DNA from: Rhodococcus sp. G-MC3
GTDB taxonomy: Bacteria; Actinomycetota; Actinomycetes; Mycobacteriales; Mycobacteriaceae
Reading direction: 5' to 3'
DNA: 64,000 bases
Assembly (NCBI RefSeq): GCF_030063335.1
Contig: NZ_JASISW010000002.1
Span: 62,001 to 126,000, forward strand
Positions 46,062 to 56,600 of this stretch are shown one piece after another (positions within the stretch are counted from its first letter, which is position 1; each line of letters begins with the position of its first letter). Made by a program: the position numbers and the translations under genes. The notes under the pieces were generated by a model, which had not been told where the DNA came from, searched no databases, and saw only the letters and a program-made list of their open reading frames with translations.

Positions 46062-49000
46062 TCAATTGCCTCCCGCAGAGTCAGACGAGGACAAAGCGGG
46101 CACGCCGGAGGCAAGGATGGTGTCCGAGGCCGGAATCACCTCGACGGCAAGCAGTTCGCCTGCAGGTGCAGCGGCTGCCGGCGCGGCCGTCGCCGCGCCG
46201 TCGCCGCGTGCGGTGAGGCCCGCGGCCAGCTTCGCGCCGATTGCGGCGAGCCCATGTCCTCGCCCGAACTCGAGAACCGAGAGTTCGAGCCCGACGGTCT
46301 TGCCGACGCGGGCAGCGAACTCGACTGCCATGAGCGAGTCGAGACCCAGCTCGGGGAGAGGGGTCTGTACGTCGACGGCTTCTGCCTCGACGTCCATCAC
46401 CAGCGCAAGCTGTTCGGCCAGGATGAACGTGAGAACCTCGGCCCGCTGATCCTCTGGAAGCGCGAGGATCTCGGCGTGCAGTGCGGAGATTCCGGATCCG
46501 CCGGTGCTGGCGGCCGCGATGTGGGCCGCGAACCGTGGAATCGACGCGGACGCGGGGTTCGCGAGGCCCCACTGCTCCCAGTCGATGCCCACGAGCGCGA
46601 CATGTGGAATGTCGAGGGTGAGGCATTCGCGCAGGAAGCGCGTCGCCTCATCCATGTCGATATTCTTGAACCCCAGCATGTCCAGGTACCGGACCACTTG
46701 TTGTTTCGCCTCGGCCATGCCACCGCCCGACATGGAGCCCCAGCTGACCGTGAATGCAGCCTTGCCGCGCTGGCGCCGCGACCAGGCCAGCGCGTCGAGA
46801 ACCGAGTTGGCTGCCGAGTACGACACCTGGGGTGCGCCGCCGGTGAGGCTGCTCATCGAGGAGAACATCACGAAGATGTCCGAATCGATCCCCAGCTCGT
46901 CGAGTGCGCGGTCGAGGTGAACGGCACCGTCGACCTTGGGAAGGAATATGTTTCGCAGTGACTCGTCGGTGATGTCGTTGATGGCGAAGTTGTCCACCAG
47001 ACCGGCTGTATGGAAGATGCCGCGTACAGGGGCATTGCTGTCCTGCGCTCGGATGAGTAGCCCGCGGACCCCGTCGTAGTCGGAGATGTCGAGCAATTCC
47101 TGTACGACGGTCACTCCGGCTTCGGCGAACTCCGCGAGAGTCTGCCTTGCGCGGTCCGTGGTCGGTCCGCTCCTTCCGACCAGAACCAGGGTGCGAGCAC
47201 CTTCGTCGACGAGCCACTTGGCGATCGCGGTACCGAATGCTCCGAAACCTCCCGTGACGACATAGGTTGCCTCGGGGTCGATCTCGACGGTCGGAATTTC
47301 GGGGCGGACGACGGGGGAGTCCTCGGTGAAGCTCAGCACGACTCGTCCGGTGTGCGAGGACCGGATCACCGAGTCGAATGCCTCGCCGACGCGGTCGAGC
47401 GTGTACGTCGTGTACGGGAGATGCCGGTATGTGCCTGCCGACATCTTGTCGAGTACCTCGCGGGTGACCTGCCTAGCGAGATCGGGTTTGTGTTCGAACA
47501 TACGGTCCATGTCGACCGCATAGAAGGTGATGTTGCGGTCGAACGGCTTCAGGTCCATGACGCCGCCGAAATAGATGTCGGCTTTGCCGAGTTCGATGAT
47601 CCGCGCGAATTCGCCTGCCACGTGCAGGTTCTGGGCCATGATCTCTCCGGGCGACGAGTTGAAGACCACGTCGACGCCGCGGCCGTCGGTCAGCGCCATC
47701 ACCTCTTCGGAATAGTTGAGCGACCTCGACGCGAGCACCTCGTGTGCACCGGCCGCGCGTGCTACCTCTCGGCGCTCCTCGGTGCCTGCGGTTGCGATGA
47801 CCCGAGCGCCCATGAGCCGGGCAACCTGGACTGCAGCCAGACCCATGCCTCCTGCTGCGCCGTGAATCAACACCGTTTCACCCGGCTGCACGCGGGCCAG
47901 GTACACCAGTCCGTACTCCGCGCACAGGAACGGCAGAATCGAGGAGCACCAACCGGACTCCCAACGGGAAGGAATCTTCATGGTGCCGCCCTCGTCGACG
48001 CCGAGAGTGATGTAGCGGCGCATCATCTCGCGCGCGCACACCCCCATCTTGTCACCCACCGCGACATCGGTGACACCGTCTCCGATTCTGGTGACGGTGC
48101 CCGCGCCTTCCAATCCGAGAGTGGTACCGAAGTAGGTGCCCGACAGCTCCTTGTCGGTGAGCACGCCCATCACCTTGAGCGGATCTTTGTAGTTCAGCCC
48201 CACAGCTTCCATTCGCACCTCGATCTCGCCGTGTCCGGGAGCGCGGCGCGCGTGGACGCGAAATGCCAGATCGGACAGCAACTTCGTCGACGGTACCTCC
48301 ACCGCGAACGATTGCTCGGGGTCCTTCGACACGGTCGGCTGATCCCTGACGGCGAGGTGCTCACTCAGGTTGTTCTGCAGGATGACAACCCAGCGAGAGC
48401 CCTGACGGAGGGCGACCTCATCGACCACGTCGGACCCGAACGGTCCGAAGGCGAACGTCTCGGCGGCGATCTCGGACACCGCTGTCGAGGGTTCGGTGTC
48501 GATGAATCGCCATGCAGCGGGGGACTGTTCGTTGCGCAGTGACCGCCTGGCACCGACAAGACTCGCGTGTGCCAGGTCGGCTCCGTCGACGTCGCCCGGC
48601 ATGCAGAATGCTCGCTGAGTGACCACCACGGCCGAGACGCTGCCCGGCTCGGTGGCCGGCCCGGTGTCGTCGCCGTAGATGGCGACATGCACGGTGCGCG
48701 CGACGGTGAGGAGCGATAAGACTGCGCTCGCCGGGTCGGTGAAGGTACCCGCGACGGCGATCACCGTGGCCCGGTCGATGCCGTCGATGGCCATTCCTTC
48801 GCGCAGTGCTGCAACGAGTTCGGGCACCGTTGTGCCTTCGGCGTTCACAATGTTCGAGGCCGGCCGAGACGCTGCGATGGCCTCGGCACGCTGCTGTGCA
48901 CTCGGATCCGGTGTTCCGAGCGTCACGACGAGTGCGAAGTCGCGAGCTGCCTCGGTTCCGATCGCGTCTGCGTCACGATTGTCCCGAAGTTCCCAGGTCG

Positions 49001-52000
49001 GTTCGTAGAACACTGTGCCCAACCTGGTGTGCAGCGACTGCGGTGGCGCGATCGGCCGGAATTCGACGCTTCCGAGGGTGACTGCGGCACGTCCTTCGGC
49101 GTCGGTCACGGCGATGTCCGCTCGCATCGGGTAGGTGCTGGTCCGTCTGACGATCACGGTGGCGCGGCGCGGTATCGGCCCGAATCTGCGCACCGCTGCG
49201 ATGGAGAACGGAACGACCGCACCCGACACGGCGTTCGGCGAGGCCAACGTCGCAACACACTGGAGTGCGGTGTCGAGGACAGCGGGATGCACGAGGTGCC
49301 GACTGCCCGTGTGGCGTGAGCTGTCGATGGTGGCCACCACGACGTCTGCGCCGATTCGTGCTGTTTCGATGCCCTGGAACGCCGGTCCGTACTGCAGGCC
49401 CGCCGCGCTCAGCAGTGGATAGAGAATGTCTCCGGTGATATCGGTGATATCGGCGGTCATATCGGTCGTCGAAGAATCGACGAAGGGCGCATCGAAGTGG
49501 CCTTCGACGAGTCGGCCGATCGCGTTGGTGGTCCATACGGTGTCGGCGGCAGATCGAGAGCGGATGACGAAGCGTCGGGTGCTGTCCTCGACCGCGACCT
49601 GAAGAACCGGGACGTCGTGCTTGTCGACGACGAGCGGTGCAACGAACTCGACGTGCTCTAGCCCGACTTCGCCGCGACCCGACCGGACAGCTGCCGCGCT
49701 GAGTGCGGCATCGAGGTAGGCGGTGCCCGGGAGCAGTACGAGACCGTCGACGACGTGGTCCTGCAGCCAGGGCAACTGCGAAACAGCAAGTTCGGCTTGC
49801 CATTCCGATGCTGCTGCGCTTGTTCTGTCACCGAGCATCGGGTAGACGGTGTTCGAGCCCATCCGGTCGGCAATCGAGGCTGCATCCTCGGTCCAGACCC
49901 GAGTCTTCTGCCAGGGGTAGGCAGGCAACGACACGTGTGGCGATGCGAGTGCACTCTCGGCCGCGAAGACTCGGCCGTCGAAGGAACCGGCGCAGTACAG
50001 ATTCGACAGGGCGATGTTCAACGAGACCGCGTCGCTCTCTCGGCGGACCAATGTGCCGATCGAGGTGCCCGGATCGCCGGTGCGAATGATAATTTCGCGA
50101 ATGTTGCCGGACAGCACGGGGTGCGGTCCGATCTCGAGGAACACCCGATGTCCGCGTCCGATCAGTTCGCTGACGGTGTCGGCGAACCGCACCGGTTTGC
50201 GGACGTTGTCGCACCAGTAGGCCGCGCCCCAACTCGCATCGGTGACCTCGTGGGCGGTAACCGTCGAGAACAAGGCCAGTTTCGGAACGCGGGGATCGAG
50301 CTCGTTCAAGCTGGTTGCCACGTCCGCGAGAATCGGATCCATCAGGTGGCTGTGATACGGGACCTCGACCTGCAGCCGCTTGGCGAAGTAGCCGCCGTCG
50401 GTGAGTTTGTCGGCCAACACTGTGAGGTGCTCGACGTCACCCGCGAGTGTCACCGCCGTCGGACTGTTGATAGCGGCGACCGAAACGTGCGCGACCATGT
50501 CCTCGCCCGCCGCCGCCAGATATGCGACGGCGTCGGCTTCTGAGAGGCCCACGGCCAACATCGAACCACTGCCCGCCGTCCTCGCTTGCAAGCGTGCGCG
50601 ATGGCAACTGACAAGCAAGGCGTCGTGCAGACTCAATGCGCCGCTGACATAGGCTGCGCTGACCTCACCGACGCTGTGGCCGACGACCGTCTCGGGTTCG
50701 ATTCCCGCTGCTCGGAGTTCGGCGACGAGGGAAACCTGCACGAGAAAGTTGGCAGGCTGTGCCACTTCGGTGTTGGTGACACGTGAGTGTTCCTCGTCCC
50801 GGCACAGCTCTTCGATGATGGACCAGCCGGCAATCTCGATGAACGCGTCGTCGACGATCTGTGCGGTGCGAGCGAATTCGCCACCGGCGTGCAGGAGTTC
50901 ACGTGCCATTCCCCACCATTGGGGTCCCATTCCGCTGAAGACGAAGACCGGGGCCGCGCCCGCGGTATCCACCACGTGCGACGTCGTTCCGGTGCCGGCT
51001 GCGAAGTCACGGAGTTTCGACAGAAGATCAGTGCTGTCAGTGAAGCTCAGTGATGCGCGGACGGGGTGGTGGGCTCGCCTGGTCCATGCGGCCGCCGTGA
51101 AGCCCCTGAGAGTGCGGTCGACGTCGTCCGGTTCGACGTCGTCCGGTTCCGTCCCTGCCAGGAGCGAGTCGAGGGAGTCCGCCAACGAGGTCGCCAGTGT
51201 GCGCACCGCGGCATCGGTGCGGGCCGAGAGAGGGAACAGGCGCACGGGGAGTGGCCGGACTGCCGGCGACTCGGCTGCCGGTGCAGTCTCCATCACGACG
51301 TGTGCGTTGGTGCCGCCGTAGCCGAATCCGTTGATGGCAATGATCGGCCGGTCGTAGTGGTCGGGGAACGGTTCGACTTCGGTGGGAATGCGGATGGCCA
51401 GGTCGTCGAATGGAATCGCTGGGTTCAACGTGTCGAGCCACGCCTGCGGAGCGATGGTGCGGTGGTGGATGGACAGTGCGCTCTTGATGAGGCTCGCGAT
51501 GCCCGCTGCCGCTTCCGTATGCCCGATCGATGCCTTGATGGAGCCGACGATCAACGCACTCTCGCGGCCGTCGACGGCGCCGTAGGCGCCGCCGAGGGCC
51601 TCCAATTCGAGCGGATCGCCGACGGACGTGCCGGTGCCGTGGGCTTCGACGTATCCGACGTCCTTGGGGTTTATCCCTGCCTCGGCGCACACGCGCTCGG
51701 CGAGAGCTCGCTGCGACACCGGGTTGGGGACCGGGATGGCGATGGTGCGGCCGTCTTGGTTGACGCCGGAGCCGCGGATGACCGAGTAGATGCGATCGCC
51801 GTCGCGGATCGCGTCGGCAAGCGGACGCAGCAACACCATTCCAGCGCCTTCACCACGGCCGTATCCGTCGGCTGCGGCGTCGAAGGATTTGGACCGGCCG
51901 TCGAAGGCCAGGAAACGACCCTTGCACATCGAGATGAACGTCTCGGGCCTGATCATCGTGTTGGCGCCGCCGACGAGAGCCATTTCGCACTCGCCTCGCT

Positions 52001-52568
52001 CGAGCGCGCGCACTGCCTCGTGCACGGCAACCAGGGAGGACGAGCACGCGGTATCGATGGTCATCGACGGCCCGACGAGGTCGAGGCAGTAGGAGATTCG
52101 GTTGGACAGCAGAGTGTGCGAGCTGCTGGTTGCGCTGTGTGCGTTGATGAACGGGCGACCTGTCGACGACGCGCGCAGGCCTGCGGAGTCGTTGGTGAAT
52201 CCGCCGATGTAGACGCCGACGGGCTGGCCGGACACGCGTCCTGCATGGCCGCCGTCGTCGAGGGCTTCCCACGCAACTTCGAGCAGAAGCCGTTGCTGCG
52301 GATCGGTGACCGATGCTTCGCGCGGAGAAATTCCGAAGAACTCGGGGTCGAAGTCCCACAGCGACTGCGTCAGAAAGCCACCCTTGCGGGTGTACATGCG
52401 TCCTGGTGCGTCTGGGTCTGGATCGTAGAATCTGTCGGCGTTCCATCGGTCCTCGGGGATGTCGACAATTCCGTCACCCTTCGAGATCATGAACTCCCAG
52501 AAACTCTTCCCGTCGTGTACTCCGCCCGGGAACCGGCACCCGATACCGACTAGTGCAATCTCGACCAT
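46062..52568 (-). CDS. Type I polyketide synthase, single fully reducing module (KS-AT-DH-ER-KR-ACP)
   Basis: A 2168-residue modular enzyme. KS (about 3-430): Cys175 in TIDTACSSS, EAHGTGT and SIGHTEAAAG. AT (about 535-830): GHSVGE with Ser near 631 and VPYHSH. DH (about 910-1190): HVVDGLVLLPG (His near 938) and HPAVLDTALQ. ER (about 1450-1760): GAAGGMGLAAVQVA near 1569. KR (about 1770-1960): TGGFGAFG and VSYSAAN with Tyr near 1916. ACP: LGLDSLMAVE, phosphopantetheine Ser near 2078. There is no thioesterase. The order equals that of mycobacterial Mas-type synthases, which work iteratively. I chose ATG 52568, with AGGGGAGA upstream; the longer frame is an extension into the intergenic region. 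It is translationally coupled to the alpha-oxoamine synthase. Confidence 0.95.
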   Translation of the reverse strand: MVEIALVGIGCRFPGGVHDGKSFWEFMISKGDGIVDIPEDRWNADRFYDPDPDAPGRMYTRKGGFLTQSLWDFDPEFFGISPREASVTDPQQRLLLEVAWEALDDGGHAGRVSGQPVGVYIGGFTNDSAGLRASSTGRPFINAHSATSSSHTLLSNRISYCLDLVGPSMTIDTACSSSLVAVHEAVRALERGECEMALVGGANTMIRPETFISMCKGRFLAFDGRSKSFDAAADGYGRGEGAGMVLLRPLADAIRDGDRIYSVIRGSGVNQDGRTIAIPVPNPVSQRALAERVCAEAGINPKDVGYVEAHGTGTSVGDPLELEALGGAYGAVDGRESALIVGSIKASIGHTEAAAGIASLIKSALSIHHRTIAPQAWLDTLNPAIPFDDLAIRIPTEVEPFPDHYDRPIIAINGFGYGGTNAHVVMETAPAAESPAVRPLPVRLFPLSARTDAAVRTLATSLADSLDSLLAGTEPDDVEPDDVDRTLRGFTAAAWTRRAHHPVRASLSFTDSTDLLSKLRDFAAGTGTTSHVVDTAGAAPVFVFSGMGPQWWGMARELLHAGGEFARTAQIVDDAFIEIAGWSIIEELCRDEEHSRVTNTEVAQPANFLVQVSLVAELRAAGIEPETVVGHSVGEVSAAYVSGALSLHDALLVSCHRARLQARTAGSGSMLAVGLSEADAVAYLAAAGEDMVAHVSVAAINSPTAVTLAGDVEHLTVLADKLTDGGYFAKRLQVEVPYHSHLMDPILADVATSLNELDPRVPKLALFSTVTAHEVTDASWGAAYWCDNVRKPVRFADTVSELIGRGHRVFLEIGPHPVLSGNIREIIIRTGDPGTSIGTLVRRESDAVSLNIALSNLYCAGSFDGRVFAAESALASPHVSLPAYPWQKTRVWTEDAASIADRMGSNTVYPMLGDRTSAAASEWQAELAVSQLPWLQDHVVDGLVLLPGTAYLDAALSAAAVRSGRGEVGLEHVEFVAPLVVDKHDVPVLQVAVEDSTRRFVIRSRSAADTVWTTNAIGRLVEGHFDAPFVDSSTTDMTADITDITGDILYPLLSAAGLQYGPAFQGIETARIGADVVVATIDSSRHTGSRHLVHPAVLDTALQCVATLASPNAVSGAVVPFSIAAVRRFGPIPRRATVIVRRTSTYPMRADIAVTDAEGRAAVTLGSVEFRPIAPPQSLHTRLGTVFYEPTWELRDNRDADAIGTEAARDFALVVTLGTPDPSAQQRAEAIAASRPASNIVNAEGTTVPELVAALREGMAIDGIDRATVIAVAGTFTDPASAVLSLLTVARTVHVAIYGDDTGPATEPGSVSAVVVTQRAFCMPGDVDGADLAHASLVGARRSLRNEQSPAAWRFIDTEPSTAVSEIAAETFAFGPFGSDVVDEVALRQGSRWVVILQNNLSEHLAVRDQPTVSKDPEQSFAVEVPSTKLLSDLAFRVHARRAPGHGEIEVRMEAVGLNYKDPLKVMGVLTDKELSGTYFGTTLGLEGAGTVTRIGDGVTDVAVGDKMGVCAREMMRRYITLGVDEGGTMKIPSRWESGWCSSILPFLCAEYGLVYLARVQPGETVLIHGAAGGMGLAAVQVARLMGARVIATAGTEERREVARAAGAHEVLASRSLNYSEEVMALTDGRGVDVVFNSSPGEIMAQNLHVAGEFARIIELGKADIYFGGVMDLKPFDRNITFYAVDMDRMFEHKPDLARQVTREVLDKMSAGTYRHLPYTTYTLDRVGEAFDSVIRSSHTGRVVLSFTEDSPVVRPEIPTVEIDPEATYVVTGGFGAFGTAIAKWLVDEGARTLVLVGRSGPTTDRARQTLAEFAEAGVTVVQELLDISDYDGVRGLLIRAQDSNAPVRGIFHTAGLVDNFAINDITDESLRNIFLPKVDGAVHLDRALDELGIDSDIFVMFSSMSSLTGGAPQVSYSAANSVLDALAWSRRQRGKAAFTVSWGSMSGGGMAEAKQQVVRYLDMLGFKNIDMDEATRFLRECLTLDIPHVALVGIDWEQWGLANPASASIPRFAAHIAAASTGGSGISALHAEILALPEDQRAEVLTFILAEQLALVMDVEAEAVDVQTPLPELGLDSLMAVEFAARVGKTVGLELSVLEFGRGHGLAAIGAKLAAGLTARGDGAATAAPAAAAPAGELLAVEVIPASDTILASGVPALSSSDSAGGN

Positions 52569-53008
52569 GACTCTCCCCTGATCCTCCGCCGGCCTGATGA
52601 TTCGCGACCTCGGGCGGCCACAGATCGCCGACCGTGCGCTCTGTTCGAGCGGTCTGATCGTCGTGTTCCCCCCGAAACGCCGTGATGCGCGGAGGGCGCC
52701 GACCCAATCGACATCGACACGTGTGGCGAGATCTTGTGTTCGCGGAGCCCCCTGCGCTGAATGAATACAACCAGACTCGACCGCGAACCGCCATAGTGAA
52801 TTTCGATACTTGTCAGTCATTTTCGGTTGTTTCAACGAACGATGACAAGGTCAATTTTTCAATAGTTTTCGCAGTTATGCCGTGGTCCATGTCCAGCGCT
52901 CTGCTTGCCCGATGGATTCTGAGAGTGTTCGAAGGAGTTGCTGCACAGTATGTTTCGCATCCCAAAAGTCTTAGTTCAGCTGAATCGTCTGGTAGGCAGT
53001 ATATTTCG

Positions 53009-53067
53009 CGCACGTTGCAGCTGGCCGCGCAGACTGCAGACGGCGCGAACGCCTGGAACCTGCGCGG
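53009..53067. repeat. 59-bp element, copy A
   Basis: 55 of 59 bases match copy B at 53111-53169, and the last 33 are identical. It ends GAACGCCTGGAACCTGCGCGG. The palindrome is less perfect than in copy B (CCGCGCAGACT against AACCTGCGCGG). Confidence 0.85.
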
Positions 53068-53110
53068 TTGGAGGCTGGGGTAGTGAGGAGGCTGGGGCGG
53101 TTGGGTGCGG

Positions 53111-53169
53111 CGCACGTTCCAGCTGACCGCGCAGGTTGCAGACGGCGCGAACGCCTGGAACCTGCGCGG
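53111..53169. repeat. 59-bp element, copy B, with perfect inverted repeat
   Basis: CCGCGCAGGTT (53127-53137) pairs perfectly with AACCTGCGCGG (53159-53169). GTTCCAG and CTGGAAC inside the unit also pair, giving alternative folds. It lies 102 bp from copy A and about 300 bp before the rpoB promoter. Confidence 0.85.
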
Positions 53170-53466
53170 CCGGCGGCGGACGATGGCCTCAGGGGTCGCG
53201 CCGGCACGACCGTCGGGGGAGTGTGACTCGGGGGCGCGGGCACGCATCGAGGACCGACCGGTTCGGTGGTTTCGCTCAACCGCGGCAAACCGGCACGCCG
53301 CAGGAATTACCGGGCCTTCCCTCTTGACGCATGGGCGTGCAAGGTTCAGTCTTGTCCTCGGAAGGCACCCCCGCAGCGATCGTCACACTCGATCGCTCGA
53401 CCCGCGACACGCCGCTTTCGAAGGCGCCGCAGGTTCTGATCCCGGGTGCTACTTTTGATGCCCCTG

Positions 53467-53495
53467 TTGCCCCCTGTGCACATTTGGGGTATCTT
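53467..53495 (+). promoter_or_regulatory. Probable housekeeping promoter of rpoBC
   Basis: TTGCCC (53467-53472) and TATCTT (53490-53495) are separated by 17 bp. It gives an untranslated leader of about 180 bases before rpoB. Confidence 0.5.
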
Positions 53496-53682
53496 TGGAC
53501 GTTGCGCTGGCTGCCTCCTGTCCACCTCTCGATTGCCGTGTCTGTGAAGCGATTGCTTCGGAGAAATTGCGATGGGGATTCGGTCTGGTTGTAACCAGCG
53601 AATTCGCCCCACATTAAGCAAGCAGATATAGCGGCGGTCGCACTGCACGAGCGGCCCGCGTGAGGTGCTGGAAGGACGCATC

Positions 53683-56600
53683 TTGGCAGTCTCTAGCCAG
53701 ACCAAGGCAGTTGTCGGAACACCGGGAGCCCCGAGGAGGGTTTCGTTCGCGAACATTCGCGAACCGTTGGAGGTACCCGGTCTCCTCGATGTACAGACGG
53801 ATTCTTTTGCATGGCTGGTAGGTGCGCAGAGTTGGCGTGACCAAGCCGCCGCGCGCGGAGACAGCAATGTCTCCGGCGGTCTAGAAGACATCCTGACCGA
53901 GCTTTCCCCAATCGAGGACTTCTCGGGCTCGATGTCGCTCTCCTTCTCCGATCCACGGTTCGACGAGGTCAAGGCCTCGATGGACGAGTGCAAGGACAAG
54001 GACATGACGTACGCGGCGCCGCTCTTCGTCACCGCCGAGTTCATCAACAACAACACCGGTGAGATCAAGAGCCAGACGGTCTTCATGGGCGATTTCCCCA
54101 TGATGACCGGCAAGGGCACCTTCATCATCAACGGAACCGAGCGCGTAGTCGTCTCGCAGCTCGTTCGTTCTCCCGGCGTCTACTTCGATCATTCGGTCGA
54201 CAAGACGACGGAGAAGGATCTGCACAGCGTCAAGGTTATTCCTGGCCGCGGTGCATGGCTCGAGTTCGACGTCGACAAGCGCGACACCGTTGGTGTCCGT
54301 ATCGATCGCAAGCGTCGTCAGCCCGTCACGGTGCTGTTGAAGGCACTCGGCTGGACCACCGAGCAGATCACGGAACGCTTCGGCTTCTCCGAGATCCTCA
54401 TGGCCACGCTGGAGAAGGACAACACTGCCGGTACCGACGAGGCGCTCCTCGACATCTACCGCAAGTTGCGTCCAGGCGAGCCGCCGACCAAGGAGAGCGC
54501 GCAGACGCTCCTGGAGAACCTGTTCTTCAAGGACAAGCGTTACGACCTCGCCCGCGTGGGCCGCTACAAGATCAACAAGAAGCTCGGCCTGAACTCGGGC
54601 CAGCCGATCGTGGCGTCGACTCTCGCCGAAGAAGACATCGTCGCGACCATCGAGTACCTCGTGCGTCTGCATGCAGGTGAAACATCGATGACCGCGCCCA
54701 ACGGCGTCGAGGTTCCCGTCGAGGTCGACGACATCGACCACTTCGGTAACCGTCGTCTTCGTACTGTCGGCGAGCTGATCCAGAACCAGATCCGCGTGGG
54801 CCTGTCCCGCATGGAGCGCGTCGTTCGTGAACGCATGACCACTCAGGACGTCGAGGCCATCACGCCGCAGACCCTGATCAACATTCGTCCCGTCGTCGCC
54901 GCGATCAAGGAGTTCTTCGGAACCTCCCAGCTGTCGCAGTTCATGGACCAGAACAACCCGTTGTCGGGGCTGACGCACAAGCGTCGTCTGTCCGCCCTAG
55001 GCCCCGGTGGTCTTTCGCGTGAGCGTGCAGGCCTTGAGGTCCGCGACGTTCACCCGTCGCACTACGGCCGCATGTGCCCCATCGAGACCCCTGAAGGCCC
55101 GAACATCGGCCTGATCGGTTCGCTGTCGGTGTACGCGCGGGTCAACCCGTTCGGCTTCATCGAGACCCCGTACCGCAAGGTCGTCGACGGCCAGGTCACC
55201 GACGATGTCGATTACCTCACCGCCGACGAAGAGGATCGCCACACGCTCGCGCAGGCCAACTCGATCGTCGACGACGGTGGTCACTTCACCGAGGACAAGA
55301 TTCTCGTCCGTCGTAAGGGTGGAGAGGTCGAGTTCGTCTCGTCCTCCGACATCGACTACATGGACGTCTCGCCTCGTCAGATGGTCTCGGTCGCTACCGC
55401 GATGATTCCGTTCCTCGAGCACGACGATGCAAACCGTGCCCTCATGGGTGCCAACATGCAGCGTCAGGCTGTCCCGCTGGTGCGCAGCGAATCGCCGCTC
55501 GTCGGAACCGGCATGGAACTCCGTGCCGCTGTCGACGCCGGTGACGTCGTCATCAGCGAGAAGACTGGTGTCGTCGAAGAGGTTTCCGCCGACTACGTCA
55601 CGGTCATGGCCGACGACGGATCGCGCAAGACCTACCGGATGCGCAAGTTCGCTCGCTCGAACCAGGGCACGTGTGCCAACCAGCGTCCGATCGTGGACGA
55701 GGGTCAGCGCGTCGAGTCCGGCCAGGTACTCGCGGACGGCCCATGCACCGAAGACGGTGAAATGGCGCTCGGCAAGAACCTGCTCGTGGCAATCATGCCG
55801 TGGGAAGGTCACAACTACGAGGACGCGATCATTCTGTCGCAGCGCCTCGTGGAAGAGGACGTTCTCACCTCGATCCACATCGAGGAGCACGAGATCGATG
55901 CCCGCGACACCAAGCTCGGTGCCGAGGAAATCACTCGTGACATCCCGAACGTCTCCGACGAGGTCCTTGCCGACCTCGACGAGCGCGGCATTATCCGTAT
56001 CGGTGCCGAGGTTCGTGACGGCGACGTGCTGGTCGGAAAGGTCACGCCGAAGGGCGAGACCGAGCTGACCCCCGAAGAGCGCCTGCTGCGCGCCATCTTC
56101 GGTGAGAAGGCACGTGAGGTTCGCGATACGTCGCTCAAGGTTCCGCACGGCGAGAACGGAAAGGTCATCGGCATTCGCGTGTTCTCGCGCGACGACGACG
56201 ACGATCTGCCTCCCGGAGTCAACGAGCTCGTGCGCGTCTACGTCGCTCAGAAGCGAAAGATTCAGGACGGCGACAAGCTGGCCGGCCGCCACGGCAACAA
56301 GGGCGTCATCGGCAAGATCCTCCCGCAGGAGGACATGCCGTTCATGTCCGACGGCACCCCGATCGACATCATCCTGAACACCCACGGTGTTCCGCGTCGT
56401 ATGAACATCGGTCAGATCTTGGAGACCCACCTGGGGTGGATCGGCAAGACCGGCTGGAATGTTCAAGTCGCGACGGACGGCACGAGGCCTGATTGGGCCG
56501 AGCGTCTGCCGGAGGAAATGCTCTCGGCACCTGCGGACAGCAACATCGCCACCCCGGTGTTCGACGGCGCCAAGGAGAATCAGCTGACCGGCCTGCTGGC

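Larger units (their letters stand above)
52569..53466. other. Intergenic region between PKS and rpoB, no gene supported
   Basis: About 1.1 kb separates the divergent PKS and rpoB genes. The first 250 bp hold the PKS promoter, and 52800-52960 is markedly richer in A and T. Two copies of a 59-bp palindromic element lie at 53009 and 53111. Open frames here (for example on the minus strand at 52813-53247) have no recognisable domain and are low-complexity, so I reject them as genes. Confidence 0.6.

Noticed and set aside
52813-53247. A 144-codon minus-strand frame upstream of rpoB containing two repeated peptides
   Set aside because: The peptide repeat arises from the duplicated 59-bp DNA element. 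The rest is low-complexity and there is no ribosome site.
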